Source: an uncultured Pseudorhodobacter sp. (GTDB lineage Bacteria; Pseudomonadota; Alphaproteobacteria; Rhodobacterales; Rhodobacteraceae). Taken from it: a stretch of DNA of 15,513 nucleotides. The first letter of the stretch is position 1; the number at the start of each line of letters is the position of its first letter. Made by a program: the position numbers and the translations under genes. Positions 7,920-13,943 of the stretch are shown in pieces. Location: NCBI GenBank assembly GCA_937910975.1, contig CALEMZ010000446.1, positions 1-15,513 of the forward strand, in the 5' to 3' direction. A model generated the notes under the pieces. It was not told the origin of the DNA, did no database searches, and saw nothing but the letters and a program-made list of their open reading frames with translations.

Positions 7920-8696
7920 ATGACAGTGGCGAGACAGGACTTGGGGCAAGCGTTTCATATCTATGGGCCGGACCGCCCGTCGCGATTCTTGGTGACTTGT
8001 GACCATGCCACAAACCGGGTGCCCGCTGAAATTGGCGGCGGCAGCCTTGGCGTTACGGCAACAGATATGACGCGCCATATCGCCTTTGATCCGGGGGCGG
8101 CAGGGGTGACGAAGGCCTTGGCCGAGGCGCTTGATGCGCCCGCGATCCTATCCGATTTCAGCCGCTTGGTGATTGACCCTAACCGGGGCGAGGATGACCC
8201 TACGCTGGTAATGAAGCTCTATGACGGCACGCTCATCCCCGCCAATCGCCACGTCACAACCGAGGAGGTGGAGCGGCGCATGCAGGGCCTTTACCTGCCC
8301 TACCACGCCGCCTACCGCGCTCTTGCTGCGCGCCGCGCAGATACGGTCATCGTGGCAATCCATTCCTTTACACCTTGCCTGAATGGCCGCGTGCCGCGCC
8401 CTTGGCAAATCGGCGTGCTATATTCCCATGTCGATGCGCGGCTTAGCCGGGCTTTGCTGGCGCGGCTGGCGAACGAGCGTGATCTGTGTGTGGGCGATAA
8501 TGAGCCCTATCTTGGCCATTTGCCTGGCGATGCGGTTGATCGTCACGCTTTACAGATGGGCCGCCACAATACCTTGATCGAATTGCGCAATGATCTGATA
8601 TCGGATGAACTTGCCCAAACCCGATGGGCGCAACGCCTGGCCCCCATGCTAGTGGCCGCTTTAGCAGATGTTGAAAAGGATGAAGCCCATGGATGA
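7920..8696 (+). CDS. N-formylglutamate amidohydrolase family protein
   Basis: Family members (PF05013, HutG type) are zinc hydrolases; the named reaction cleaves N-formyl-L-glutamate into glutamate and formate. The 258-residue product has FLVTCDHATNRVP near the N-terminus, AIHSFTPCLNG in the middle and RHNTLIELRNDLI near the C-terminus, which hold the metal-binding His/Asp/Glu residues of the family. I chose the ATG at 7920 because similarity starts there and AGG lies about ten bases upstream; the open frame extends leftwards into pyk on the other strand. No other histidine-degradation genes are nearby, so the true substrate is open. It overlaps the next gene by eight bases, implying translational coupling. 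Confidence 0.88.
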   Translation: MTVARQDLGQAFHIYGPDRPSRFLVTCDHATNRVPAEIGGGSLGVTATDMTRHIAFDPGAAGVTKALAEALDAPAILSDFSRLVIDPNRGEDDPTLVMKLYDGTLIPANRHVTTEEVERRMQGLYLPYHAAYRALAARRADTVIVAIHSFTPCLNGRVPRPWQIGVLYSHVDARLSRALLARLANERDLCVGDNEPYLGHLPGDAVDRHALQMGRHNTLIELRNDLISDELAQTRWAQRLAPMLVAALADVEKDEAHG

Positions 8697-9003
8697 TGCA
8701 ACCCGGATCGAACTTGAAGCCGCCGCATTTCGCCGCCTGATCGAGCATTTGATGGATAAGCGCCCAGAGGTGCAGAACATCGACATGATGAACCTTACCG
8801 GGTTTTGCCGGAACTGCCTGTCGCGCTGGTATCTTGAGGCCGCAAATGCTCGTGGCATCGAGATGGACAAGGATACCGCCCGCGAGATCATTTACGGCAT
8901 GCCCTATGATGACTGGCGCGCGGCAAACCAGACCCCGGCGGATGCCGAAAAGCAGGCGGCATTTGCCAAGGCATTCAAAGAGAATGTGACAGACCGTCCC
9001 TAA
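8689..9003 (+). CDS. DUF1244 family protein
   Basis: This 104-residue, probably cytosolic protein matches the DUF1244 pattern known to me from alpha- and gammaproteobacteria: an N-terminal helix (DDATRIELEAAAFRRLIEHL), then NLTGFCRNCLSRWY with Cys40 and Cys43 in a CxxC arrangement, then REIIYGMPYDDWR. The function of the family is not known. The start is fixed by AAGGA at 8676-8680, eight bases before the ATG, and by the match at the N-terminus. It overlaps the 3' end of the amidohydrolase gene (ATGGATGA), so the two are one transcript. The C-terminal tail after residue 85 is charged. Confidence 0.88.
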   Translation: MDDATRIELEAAAFRRLIEHLMDKRPEVQNIDMMNLTGFCRNCLSRWYLEAANARGIEMDKDTAREIIYGMPYDDWRAANQTPADAEKQAAFAKAFKENVTDRP

Positions 9004-9020
9004 GTCTCCTATGGGGGTTA

Positions 9021-9043
9021 CGATCAGGATTAGCCTCTGATCG
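9021..9043 (+). terminator. Weak terminator-like hairpin after the DUF1244 gene
   Basis: CGATCAG pairs with CTGATCG around a 9-base loop, 17 bases after the stop codon. No T-run follows, so termination is possible but unproven. Confidence 0.35.
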
Positions 9044-9070
9044 GCACCAATCCACCCGCGCCACCCAATT

Positions 9071-9092
9071 TTGGTTCCACCCAGTGAACCAA
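9071..9092. promoter_or_regulatory. Operator-like dyad TTGGTTC-8-GAACCAA
   Basis: Two perfect 7-base half sites are separated by 8 bases, 144 bases upstream of the RTX gene. The 22-bp span and symmetry fit a dimeric regulator. A TTGACA at 9116-9121 lies just downstream but has no convincing -10 box at the usual distance. Confidence 0.4.
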
Positions 9093-9189
9093 TCAGCCCA
9101 ATTTATGCCAAAAATTTGACAAAGATGTTAATTTCAGGTGTTTGAGGGATGGGTGTGACCTTAGCAGGTTGGTGTGGGGCAGAGCGGAA

Positions 9190-9212
9190 AAACGATGTGT
9201 GTGGCATCGTTT
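9190..9212 (+). promoter_or_regulatory. Dyad AAACGATG-7-CATCGTTT in the RTX gene leader
   Basis: Two perfect 8-base arms flank a 7-base spacer and end 23 bases before the RTX ATG, close to the GGAGG ribosome site at 9223-9227. It could be a DNA operator or an mRNA hairpin that affects ribosome access. The sequence does not decide between them. Confidence 0.45.
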
Positions 9213-9235
9213 AGCCGGATTCTGGAGGTTGCGTT

Positions 9236-10279
9236 ATGGAAATCCTGCTATTGCTGGCTTTGCCCCTGTTGGTGATGGGCGGCAGTTTTTTTTCGAGCGA
9301 CGATTCAAGCGCCGATGCAGAAGATGGCCCCCCCAATGAGGAAGTGCCGATAGAACCGCTGCCCGAACCTCTCAATGAAATATTTGGCACCAGCAATGCC
9401 GATAGAATTGATGGCACAGCCGGAGCAGATATCGTGCAGGCGGGCGATGGAGATGATACCGTCGCTGCCGACTATGGTGATGACACAATTTTTGGCGGTC
9501 TGGGCGATGACGCGCTAGAGGGCTTCTTCGGCAATGACGTCATTTATGGCGGCGAGGGTGATGATCTTTTGTGGGGCCGTGACCAAGATGACCTTCTGGA
9601 CGGCGGCATGGGCAATGACACGCTGATCGGCGGGTTGGGTACCGATACACTCTTTGGTGGCGAAGGTGATGATCTTTTGGCGGGCAGCCAGTTAGACGAC
9701 GAAGTTCATGGCGGCGCGGGCGATGACTTGGTCTTTGTCGGGGTCAACGAGGGGGCCGACCGGATTTTCCTTGATGATGGCAACGACACGCTGGACGGGC
9801 TTTCCGCCACATCCGGTCTGCATGCGGATGGCGGTGATGGTGCCGATTCAATGGTTGGCGGCAGTGGCGATGACACGCTGTCTGGCGATGCAGGCGATGA
9901 CATCATTCGCAGCGGTCTTGGCAATGACCTGCTGGACGGCGGCCTAGGTGATGACAGCCTCTTTGGCCACGGTGACGATACGCTGAGCGGTGGCGACGGA
10001 TACGACCTGTTCGCGATTGTGCCGGATGCCGACGGCACCCCGGACGGCATGCTTCTGGTGACCGACTTTGTGCCTGGCGAGGATATTGTCGGTGTCGAGG
10101 TTGATGCGACCGATCCGGCATCTTTCCCTTTGGTGACCACCGCGCTTGCGGCGAATGGGCTGGACACACAGGTTTTGCTGGATGGCGAGGCCTATATGGT
10201 CTTACAGGGCATCACTCCGGCTGAGCTTCTCACCGGTTCTATCATCTTTCTGAACTCGGTGACTGGCAGCCCGATCTGA
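9236..10279 (+). CDS. RTX calcium-binding repeat protein with N-terminal hydrophobic segment
   Basis: This is a 347-residue, very acidic protein. Residues 1-17 (MEILLLLALPLLVMGGS) are a hydrophobic signal or anchor; residues 18-50 form an Asp/Glu/Pro-rich linker; residues 50-255 carry well over ten RTX nonapeptides of the GGxGxDxL type (GGEGDDLLWG, GGMGNDTLIG), which fold into a calcium-loaded beta-roll. The last 90 residues lack the repeat and may act in secretion or binding. RTX proteins usually leave by type I secretion with a C-terminal signal and no N-terminal one, so this layout is unusual for classical RTX toxins; no ABC exporter is nearby. GGAGG lies before the ATG. Runs of eight T (9286-9293) and seven C (9328-9334) sit just after the hydrophobic segment. 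No enzymatic domain is seen. Confidence 0.9.
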   Translation: MEILLLLALPLLVMGGSFFSSDDSSADAEDGPPNEEVPIEPLPEPLNEIFGTSNADRIDGTAGADIVQAGDGDDTVAADYGDDTIFGGLGDDALEGFFGNDVIYGGEGDDLLWGRDQDDLLDGGMGNDTLIGGLGTDTLFGGEGDDLLAGSQLDDEVHGGAGDDLVFVGVNEGADRIFLDDGNDTLDGLSATSGLHADGGDGADSMVGGSGDDTLSGDAGDDIIRSGLGNDLLDGGLGDDSLFGHGDDTLSGGDGYDLFAIVPDADGTPDGMLLVTDFVPGEDIVGVEVDATDPASFPLVTTALAANGLDTQVLLDGEAYMVLQGITPAELLTGSIIFLNSVTGSPI

Positions 10280-10301
10280 CAGCTTTTAAGACGTGAAACG
10301 G

Positions 10302-10336
10302 AATGACCGCCGCGCATTTGTGCGGCGGTCATTTTC
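10302..10336 (+). terminator. Strong rho-independent terminator after the RTX gene
   Basis: AATGACCGCCGC (10302-10313) pairs perfectly with GCGGCGGTCATT (10322-10333) around an 8-base loop that can itself close by two pairs. The 3' arm runs into a short TTTT tract at 10332-10335. It lies 22 bases after the stop codon. The other strand also has a run of A before the stem, so weak action on the opposing dat transcript is possible. Confidence 0.85.
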
Positions 10337-10408
10337 ATCCAAAACATGCGCCAGAGCCTTCGCCTTCACTGCGACGCGGGGCCTATTCCGAAGGCATGGA
10401 TCAATCTT

Positions 10409-11272
10409 CTAGATTGCCGTCTTACGGCTTTCTTCCAGATAAATCTCGCGCAGGCGCTTGGCCACCGGGCCGGGGGTGCCATTGCCCAATACCGCGCCAT
10501 CAATTTCCACCACCGGCATGACAAAGGCCGAGGCCGAGGTGATGAACGCCTCATCCGCCTCTTGTGCCTCTGCAATTGTAAAGGGGCGCTCCTCCACTTC
10601 CATCTGCGCCTCGGTAGCAAAGCGCAAAACAGCGGCGCGGGTGATGCCGTGCAGGATGTCGCTCGAAAGCTGCCGTGTGATGATGCGGCCGTTCTTGACG
10701 ATATAGGCGTTGTTCGAGGTGCCCTCGGTCACATGGCCATCCTCAACCAGCCACGCATCATCCACGCCCGCCTTCTTTGCCATCATCTTGCCCATGGAGG
10801 GGTAGAGAAGCTGCACGGTCTTGATGTCGCGGCGGCCCCAGCGAATATCCTCAATCGAGATCACCTTGATCCCGGTTTGCGCCAAGGGGCTATCGGCCAT
10901 CCCCGGTTTGGACTGGGTAAACAGCACCAGCGTCGGCTTGGTCGTGGCCGGGTCCGGGAAGGCGAAATCGCGGTCGCCGGGATTGCCGCGGGTGACTTGC
11001 AGATAGATCATGCCATCGATCAGGTCATTGCGGGTCACCAATTCGCGGTGGATCGCCAGCAATTCGTCATTGGTACAGGGCGCTTGCATGTCCAGCTCAT
11101 TCAGGCTGCGCGCAAGCCGTACCGCATGGCCGGCAAAATCAATCAGCTTGCCGCCCAGAACGCTTGTCACCTCATAAACGCCATCGGCCATCAGAAAGCC
11201 GCGATCAAAGATCGAGACGGTGGCTTCTTCCTCGGGCAGATAGGCCCCGTTGACATAGACGGTGCGTGACAT
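10409..11272 (-). CDS. dat: D-amino-acid aminotransferase (class IV PLP enzyme)
   Basis: This enzyme moves the amino group between D-amino acids and 2-oxo acids, classically D-alanine plus 2-oxoglutarate giving pyruvate plus D-glutamate. The 287-residue length is typical. Visible features are the fold IV start (VYVNGAYLPEEEATVSIFDRGF), Lys151 in RRDIKTVQLL as the PLP-binding lysine, Glu183 in VTEGTSNNAYI that contacts the cofactor, and the C-terminal SASAFVMPVVEIDG. The DIKT context favours D-amino-acid aminotransferase over IlvE or PabC, which share the fold. It starts only 3 bases after the epimerase stop, so the two form an operon. A GGGG run before the ATG lies within the end of the epimerase gene. 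Together they point to D-amino-acid or murein-peptide catabolism. Confidence 0.9.
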   Translation of the reverse strand: MSRTVYVNGAYLPEEEATVSIFDRGFLMADGVYEVTSVLGGKLIDFAGHAVRLARSLNELDMQAPCTNDELLAIHRELVTRNDLIDGMIYLQVTRGNPGDRDFAFPDPATTKPTLVLFTQSKPGMADSPLAQTGIKVISIEDIRWGRRDIKTVQLLYPSMGKMMAKKAGVDDAWLVEDGHVTEGTSNNAYIVKNGRIITRQLSSDILHGITRAAVLRFATEAQMEVEERPFTIAEAQEADEAFITSASAFVMPVVEIDGAVLGNGTPGPVAKRLREIYLEESRKTAI

Positions 11273-11275
11273 GGC

Positions 11276-12238
11276 TTATCCCCATAGGTTGGCGCTGGGT
11301 GGATGGACGCCTTGCGCGTCATAGGCCAGCGGGTTCTTGCGGTCTTCGGCCAAAAGCAGCGGCCCGTCAAGATCGGTGAAGGCCACACCCTGCGCCAAAA
11401 GCGTGGCCGGGGCCATGGCAAGCGAAGAGCCGACCATGCAGCCCACCATCAGCCCATAGCCTTCGGCCAAGGCCTGCCGCTTCATCACAAGCGCCTCGGT
11501 CAGCCCGCCCGTCTTGTCCAGCTTGATGTTGACGACATCATATTTGCCGCGCAAATGCGGCAGGCTCGCGCAATCATGCGCGGCTTCATCGGCGCACACG
11601 GGCAAAGGGCGGGCGATCTCGGCCAGCATGTCATCGGCCCCGGCGGGCAAGGGTTGCTCCACCAATACCACGCCCATGGATACCAGATGCGGGGCAAGAT
11701 CTGCGTAAACCTCGGCGCTCCAGCCTTCATTGGCATCAATGATGATCCGGGTCTTGGGCGCGCCCGCGCGCACCGCCTCCAGCCGGGGCATATCATCCGG
11801 GGTGCCAAGCTTGATCTTCAGCAACGGGCGATGCGCGTTCTTCGCCGCCGCCGCCCGCATATTCTCGGGCGTATCCAGCGACAGCGTATAGGCCGTGATC
11901 TGCGGCACAGGCGCGGGCAACCGCGCCAACTCCCACACTCGTTTGCCTGCCTGCTTCGCCTCCAGATCCCAAAGCGCGCAATCCACCGCATTGCGGGCTG
12001 CCCCTGCGGGCAAGGCCAATTGCAACGCGGCCCGCGTGACACCCGCATCCAGCCCCTCTATCTGCGCCGTCACCGACTCCAGCGTCTCGCCATAACGGGC
12101 ATAGGGCACACATTCGCCCCAGCCCATCACCCCGCCGCGCATGATACGCACGGTCAACACCCGGGCCTCTGTCCGCGACCCGCGCGAAATGGTGAAGGCC
12201 TGTGCCAGTCGAAACACGTCAGGCGTCACAGTAATCAT
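11276..12238 (-). CDS. Dipeptide epimerase (L-Ala-D/L-Glu epimerase type, enolase superfamily)
   Basis: The best-known member converts L-Ala-D-Glu from cell-wall peptides into L-Ala-L-Glu, which peptidases can cut. The 320-residue protein has a capping domain (1-110) and a barrel with the full catalytic set: Lys141 and Lys143 (KIKLG), metal ligands Asp168 (IDANEGW), Glu194 (VEQPLP) and Asp217 (CADE), and Lys239 (NIKLDKTGG). DLDGP at 289-293 is the Asp-x-Asp motif that binds the dipeptide amino group in this subfamily. The spacing agrees with the E. coli enzyme as I remember it. The ATG at 12238 is chosen for the GAGGG site seven bases before it and the natural N-terminus; the open frame continues 113 codons upstream without family similarity. 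It is the first gene of an operon with dat. Exact dipeptide specificity is unproven. Confidence 0.92.
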   Translation of the reverse strand: MITVTPDVFRLAQAFTISRGSRTEARVLTVRIMRGGVMGWGECVPYARYGETLESVTAQIEGLDAGVTRAALQLALPAGAARNAVDCALWDLEAKQAGKRVWELARLPAPVPQITAYTLSLDTPENMRAAAAKNAHRPLLKIKLGTPDDMPRLEAVRAGAPKTRIIIDANEGWSAEVYADLAPHLVSMGVVLVEQPLPAGADDMLAEIARPLPVCADEAAHDCASLPHLRGKYDVVNIKLDKTGGLTEALVMKRQALAEGYGLMVGCMVGSSLAMAPATLLAQGVAFTDLDGPLLLAEDRKNPLAYDAQGVHPPSANLWG

Positions 12239-12253
12239 CGCAGAACCCTCATA

Positions 12254-12285
12254 TCTTCGGTCTTTGCAAGAATACTCTCGGGGTG
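12254..12285. repeat. Degenerate intergenic repeat copy 3
   Basis: The segment reads CTTCGG, then GCAAGAATACTCTCGGGGTG, closely resembling the GCAAAAATATCC-CGGGGGGTG half of the copies at 1827 and 5147 in the same orientation. It lies about 15 bases upstream of the epimerase start on the minus strand, so it would be part of that gene's leader. Confidence 0.45.
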
Positions 12286-12486
12286 CAGGCCTCTCACACC
12301 CGGCCCGCCATCTGGGACAAAGAAATAGTGAGCCTTTATCATCCGCAGCCTTTTCAGTTCCCGTTTCAAGGATCGTTTGTGACAATTCCTCGGACGAGTC
12401 ATAGGTTAAATATGGTCTCTGCACGAGTATCTGCGAAGGAGTCGTGTCAAAATCACGGCCCAACCACAAGGTTTGTCTGTGGAGCC

Positions 12487-12546
12487 TTGCTGCGCTGCCG
12501 CAGCAATGCTGCGCTGCAAAAATCCGGTTGCGACAGGTCGCGCAAC
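12487..12546. promoter_or_regulatory. TGC-rich dyads and direct repeat upstream of mcl1
   Basis: A perfect 8-base dyad, TTGCTGCG-CTGC-CGCAGCAA, lies at 12487-12506. The 11-mer TGCTGCGCTGC occurs twice (12488-12498 and 12507-12517). A second dyad follows, GTTGCG-8-CGCAAC (12527-12546), with GCGAC-AG-GTCGC nested inside. Such TGC-rich symmetry resembles operators of PhaR-type and acyl-CoA-responsive regulators, but that link is from memory and unproven. The block ends 52 bases before the mcl1 ATG. Confidence 0.55.
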
Positions 12547-12598
12547 AACCTAACCCTTGAGTCAAGCAATTTGCCATATTCTTACTATGAGGTCTGCC

Positions 12599-13555
12599 AT
12601 GAGCTTTCGCATCCAGCCCGCCCCCCCCGCGCGCCCCAATCGCTGCCAGCTATTCGGCCCCGGCTCTCGTCCCGCCATTTTTGAGAAAATGGCCGCATCG
12701 GCAGCGGATGTGATCAACCTTGATCTCGAAGATTCTGTGGCCCCCAGCGACAAGAATTCGGCACGGGAAAATGTAATTGCGGCGATTGGGGCAGTGGATT
12801 GGGGCAAGAAAACGCTGTCCGTGCGCATCAACGGGCTTGATACGCCCTATTGGTACCGCGATGTCGTGGACTTGCTGGAACAGGCGTCAGAGCGGCTGGA
12901 TCAGATCATGATCCCCAAGGTTGGTTGCGCGGCGGATGTTTATGCGGTGGATGCGCTGGTCACGGCGGTGGAGCGGGCCATGGGGCGCACCAAACCCATC
13001 GCCTTTGAGGTAATTATCGAGAGCGCGTCCGGTATCGCGCATGTCGAAGAGATCGCTGCCTCTTCCCCGCGCTTGCAGGCGATGAGCCTGGGGGCCGCCG
13101 ATTTCGCGGCATCCATGGGAATGCAAACCACCGGGATCGGCGGCACGCAGGAAAACTACTATATGCTCCAAGCCGGGCAAAAGTATTGGTCGGACCCGTG
13201 GCATTGGGCGCAGGCGGCAATTGTGGCGGCCTGCCGTACGCATGGGGTTTTACCCGTCGACGGGCCGTTTGGCGACTTTTCGGATGATGAGGGTTTTCGC
13301 GCGCAGGCACATCGGTCAGCGGTTTTGGGGATGGTGGGCAAGTGGGCGATCCATCCCAAACAGATTGCACTTTCAAACGAGGTTTTCACCCCTTCTGAGG
13401 CGGCAGTAACAGAGGCCCGCGAGATATTGGCAGCCATGGAGGCGGCCAAGACGCGGGGTGAGGGAGCAACAGTTTATAAGGGCCGTCTGGTGGATATCGC
13501 CTCAATCAAACAAGCCGAGGTTATCGTGCGGCAGGCGGAGATGATTACCGGCTGA
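12599..13555 (+). CDS. mcl1: L-malyl-CoA / beta-methylmalyl-CoA lyase
   Basis: Mcl1 reversibly splits malyl-CoA into acetyl-CoA and glyoxylate, and beta-methylmalyl-CoA into propionyl-CoA and glyoxylate. It serves the ethylmalonyl-CoA pathway for acetate assimilation and related routes. The 318 residues and the sequence (MSFRIQPAPPARPNRCQLFG start, NLDLEDSVAP at 40-49, Arg76 in SVRING, EVIIES, MSLGAADFA, VGKWAIHPKQ) fit the Rhodobacter enzyme over its whole length. This is the CitE-like TIM-barrel family, with Glu and Asp holding magnesium. The ATG at 12599 has GAGG six bases upstream; 14 earlier in-frame codons are discarded. It stands alone, as no other pathway gene is in the window. A run of eight C lies at 12621-12628, inside codons 8-11. 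Confidence 0.96.
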   Translation: MSFRIQPAPPARPNRCQLFGPGSRPAIFEKMAASAADVINLDLEDSVAPSDKNSARENVIAAIGAVDWGKKTLSVRINGLDTPYWYRDVVDLLEQASERLDQIMIPKVGCAADVYAVDALVTAVERAMGRTKPIAFEVIIESASGIAHVEEIAASSPRLQAMSLGAADFAASMGMQTTGIGGTQENYYMLQAGQKYWSDPWHWAQAAIVAACRTHGVLPVDGPFGDFSDDEGFRAQAHRSAVLGMVGKWAIHPKQIALSNEVFTPSEAAVTEAREILAAMEAAKTRGEGATVYKGRLVDIASIKQAEVIVRQAEMITG

Positions 13556-13943
13556 GAGGCCCTAAAGGCGGTGCAATGGGCGCAGGCGGGCCGATCACCT
13601 GCCCGCATGGCCGGTTTCAATGGTTTTGCCGATATTATCTCGGCAGACGACTTTTTGAGATCGATGTAATTCAAATTAAGCGATGGAAAAAATTCGCTCG
13701 GCATGCCGGACCGGTCCGGGCCAATTGCTATTTTGAGGATGTTTTTTGTAGGCCCCGGCAACGCCAAGCTCTGCTACAATGGTCGCATGATCCCTTGATA
13801 TACGCTTTCTTGGAGGCTCGGCTGGACCGACGCTCCGATATCAGACGCTCGCCGTTGCGCCGATACCATCACGCAAGGGTGCGTCTAAGGCCAAGACGTT
13901 AGCGGCCATTGCTGACCGCCAACAGTTGTCACCTGCAATTTGG
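13556..13943. other. 388-bp stretch without a supportable gene
   Basis: Short open frames exist on both strands (for example 13576-13902, plus strand), but none resembles a known protein or has a good ribosome site. Structures seen: a GCGGGC-9-GCCCGC hairpin (13586-13606), then GCCGA-7-TCGGC (13628-13644) followed by TTTTT (13652-13656), which together could terminate mcl1; and a perfect 14-bp palindrome CCGGACCGGTCCGG (13706-13719). The middle is more AT-rich than nearby DNA. It may be a decayed gene or imported DNA near the FAD oxidoreductase. Confidence 0.5.
13586..13656 (+). terminator. Possible mcl1 terminator region (two hairpins, then T-run)
   Basis: Two stems lie within 90 bases of the mcl1 stop, and the second is followed after seven bases by five T. 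Neither is a textbook terminator, since the T-run is not directly against the stem. Confidence 0.35.

Larger units (their letters stand above)
12239..12598. other. Divergent 360-bp control region between the epimerase gene and mcl1
   Basis: No gene is supported here. It must hold the promoters for both divergent units. The epimerase side carries a degenerate copy of the dispersed repeat (12254-12285). The mcl1 side carries TGC-rich dyads (12487-12546). No -35/-10 pair for either gene stood out by eye; a TTGAGT at 12557-12562 lies too close to the mcl1 ribosome site to serve as its -35 box. Confidence 0.6.

Noticed and set aside
9116..9143. TTGACA as the RTX promoter
   Set aside because: The -35 box is perfect, but no acceptable -10 box lies 16-18 bases downstream.
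9400..10000. Repetitive GGxGxD coding read as a CRISPR or tandem DNA repeat
   Set aside because: The repetition is at protein level (RTX nonapeptides), with varied codons and no fixed spacers.
10356..10395. GCCTTCG...CGAAGGC as a dat terminator
   Set aside because: The 26-base loop is long and no T-run follows on the minus strand.
12239..12577. 113-codon upstream extension of the epimerase frame
   Set aside because: It has no enolase-family similarity, contains a repeat copy, and a good ribosome site sits at the internal ATG.
13474..13767. 97-codon minus-strand frame overlapping the mcl1 end
   Set aside because: It overlaps a confident gene and has no similarity.
13576..13902. 108-codon plus-strand frame after mcl1
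   Set aside because: It has no good ribosome site, an unusual Arg-rich composition and no recognised motif.
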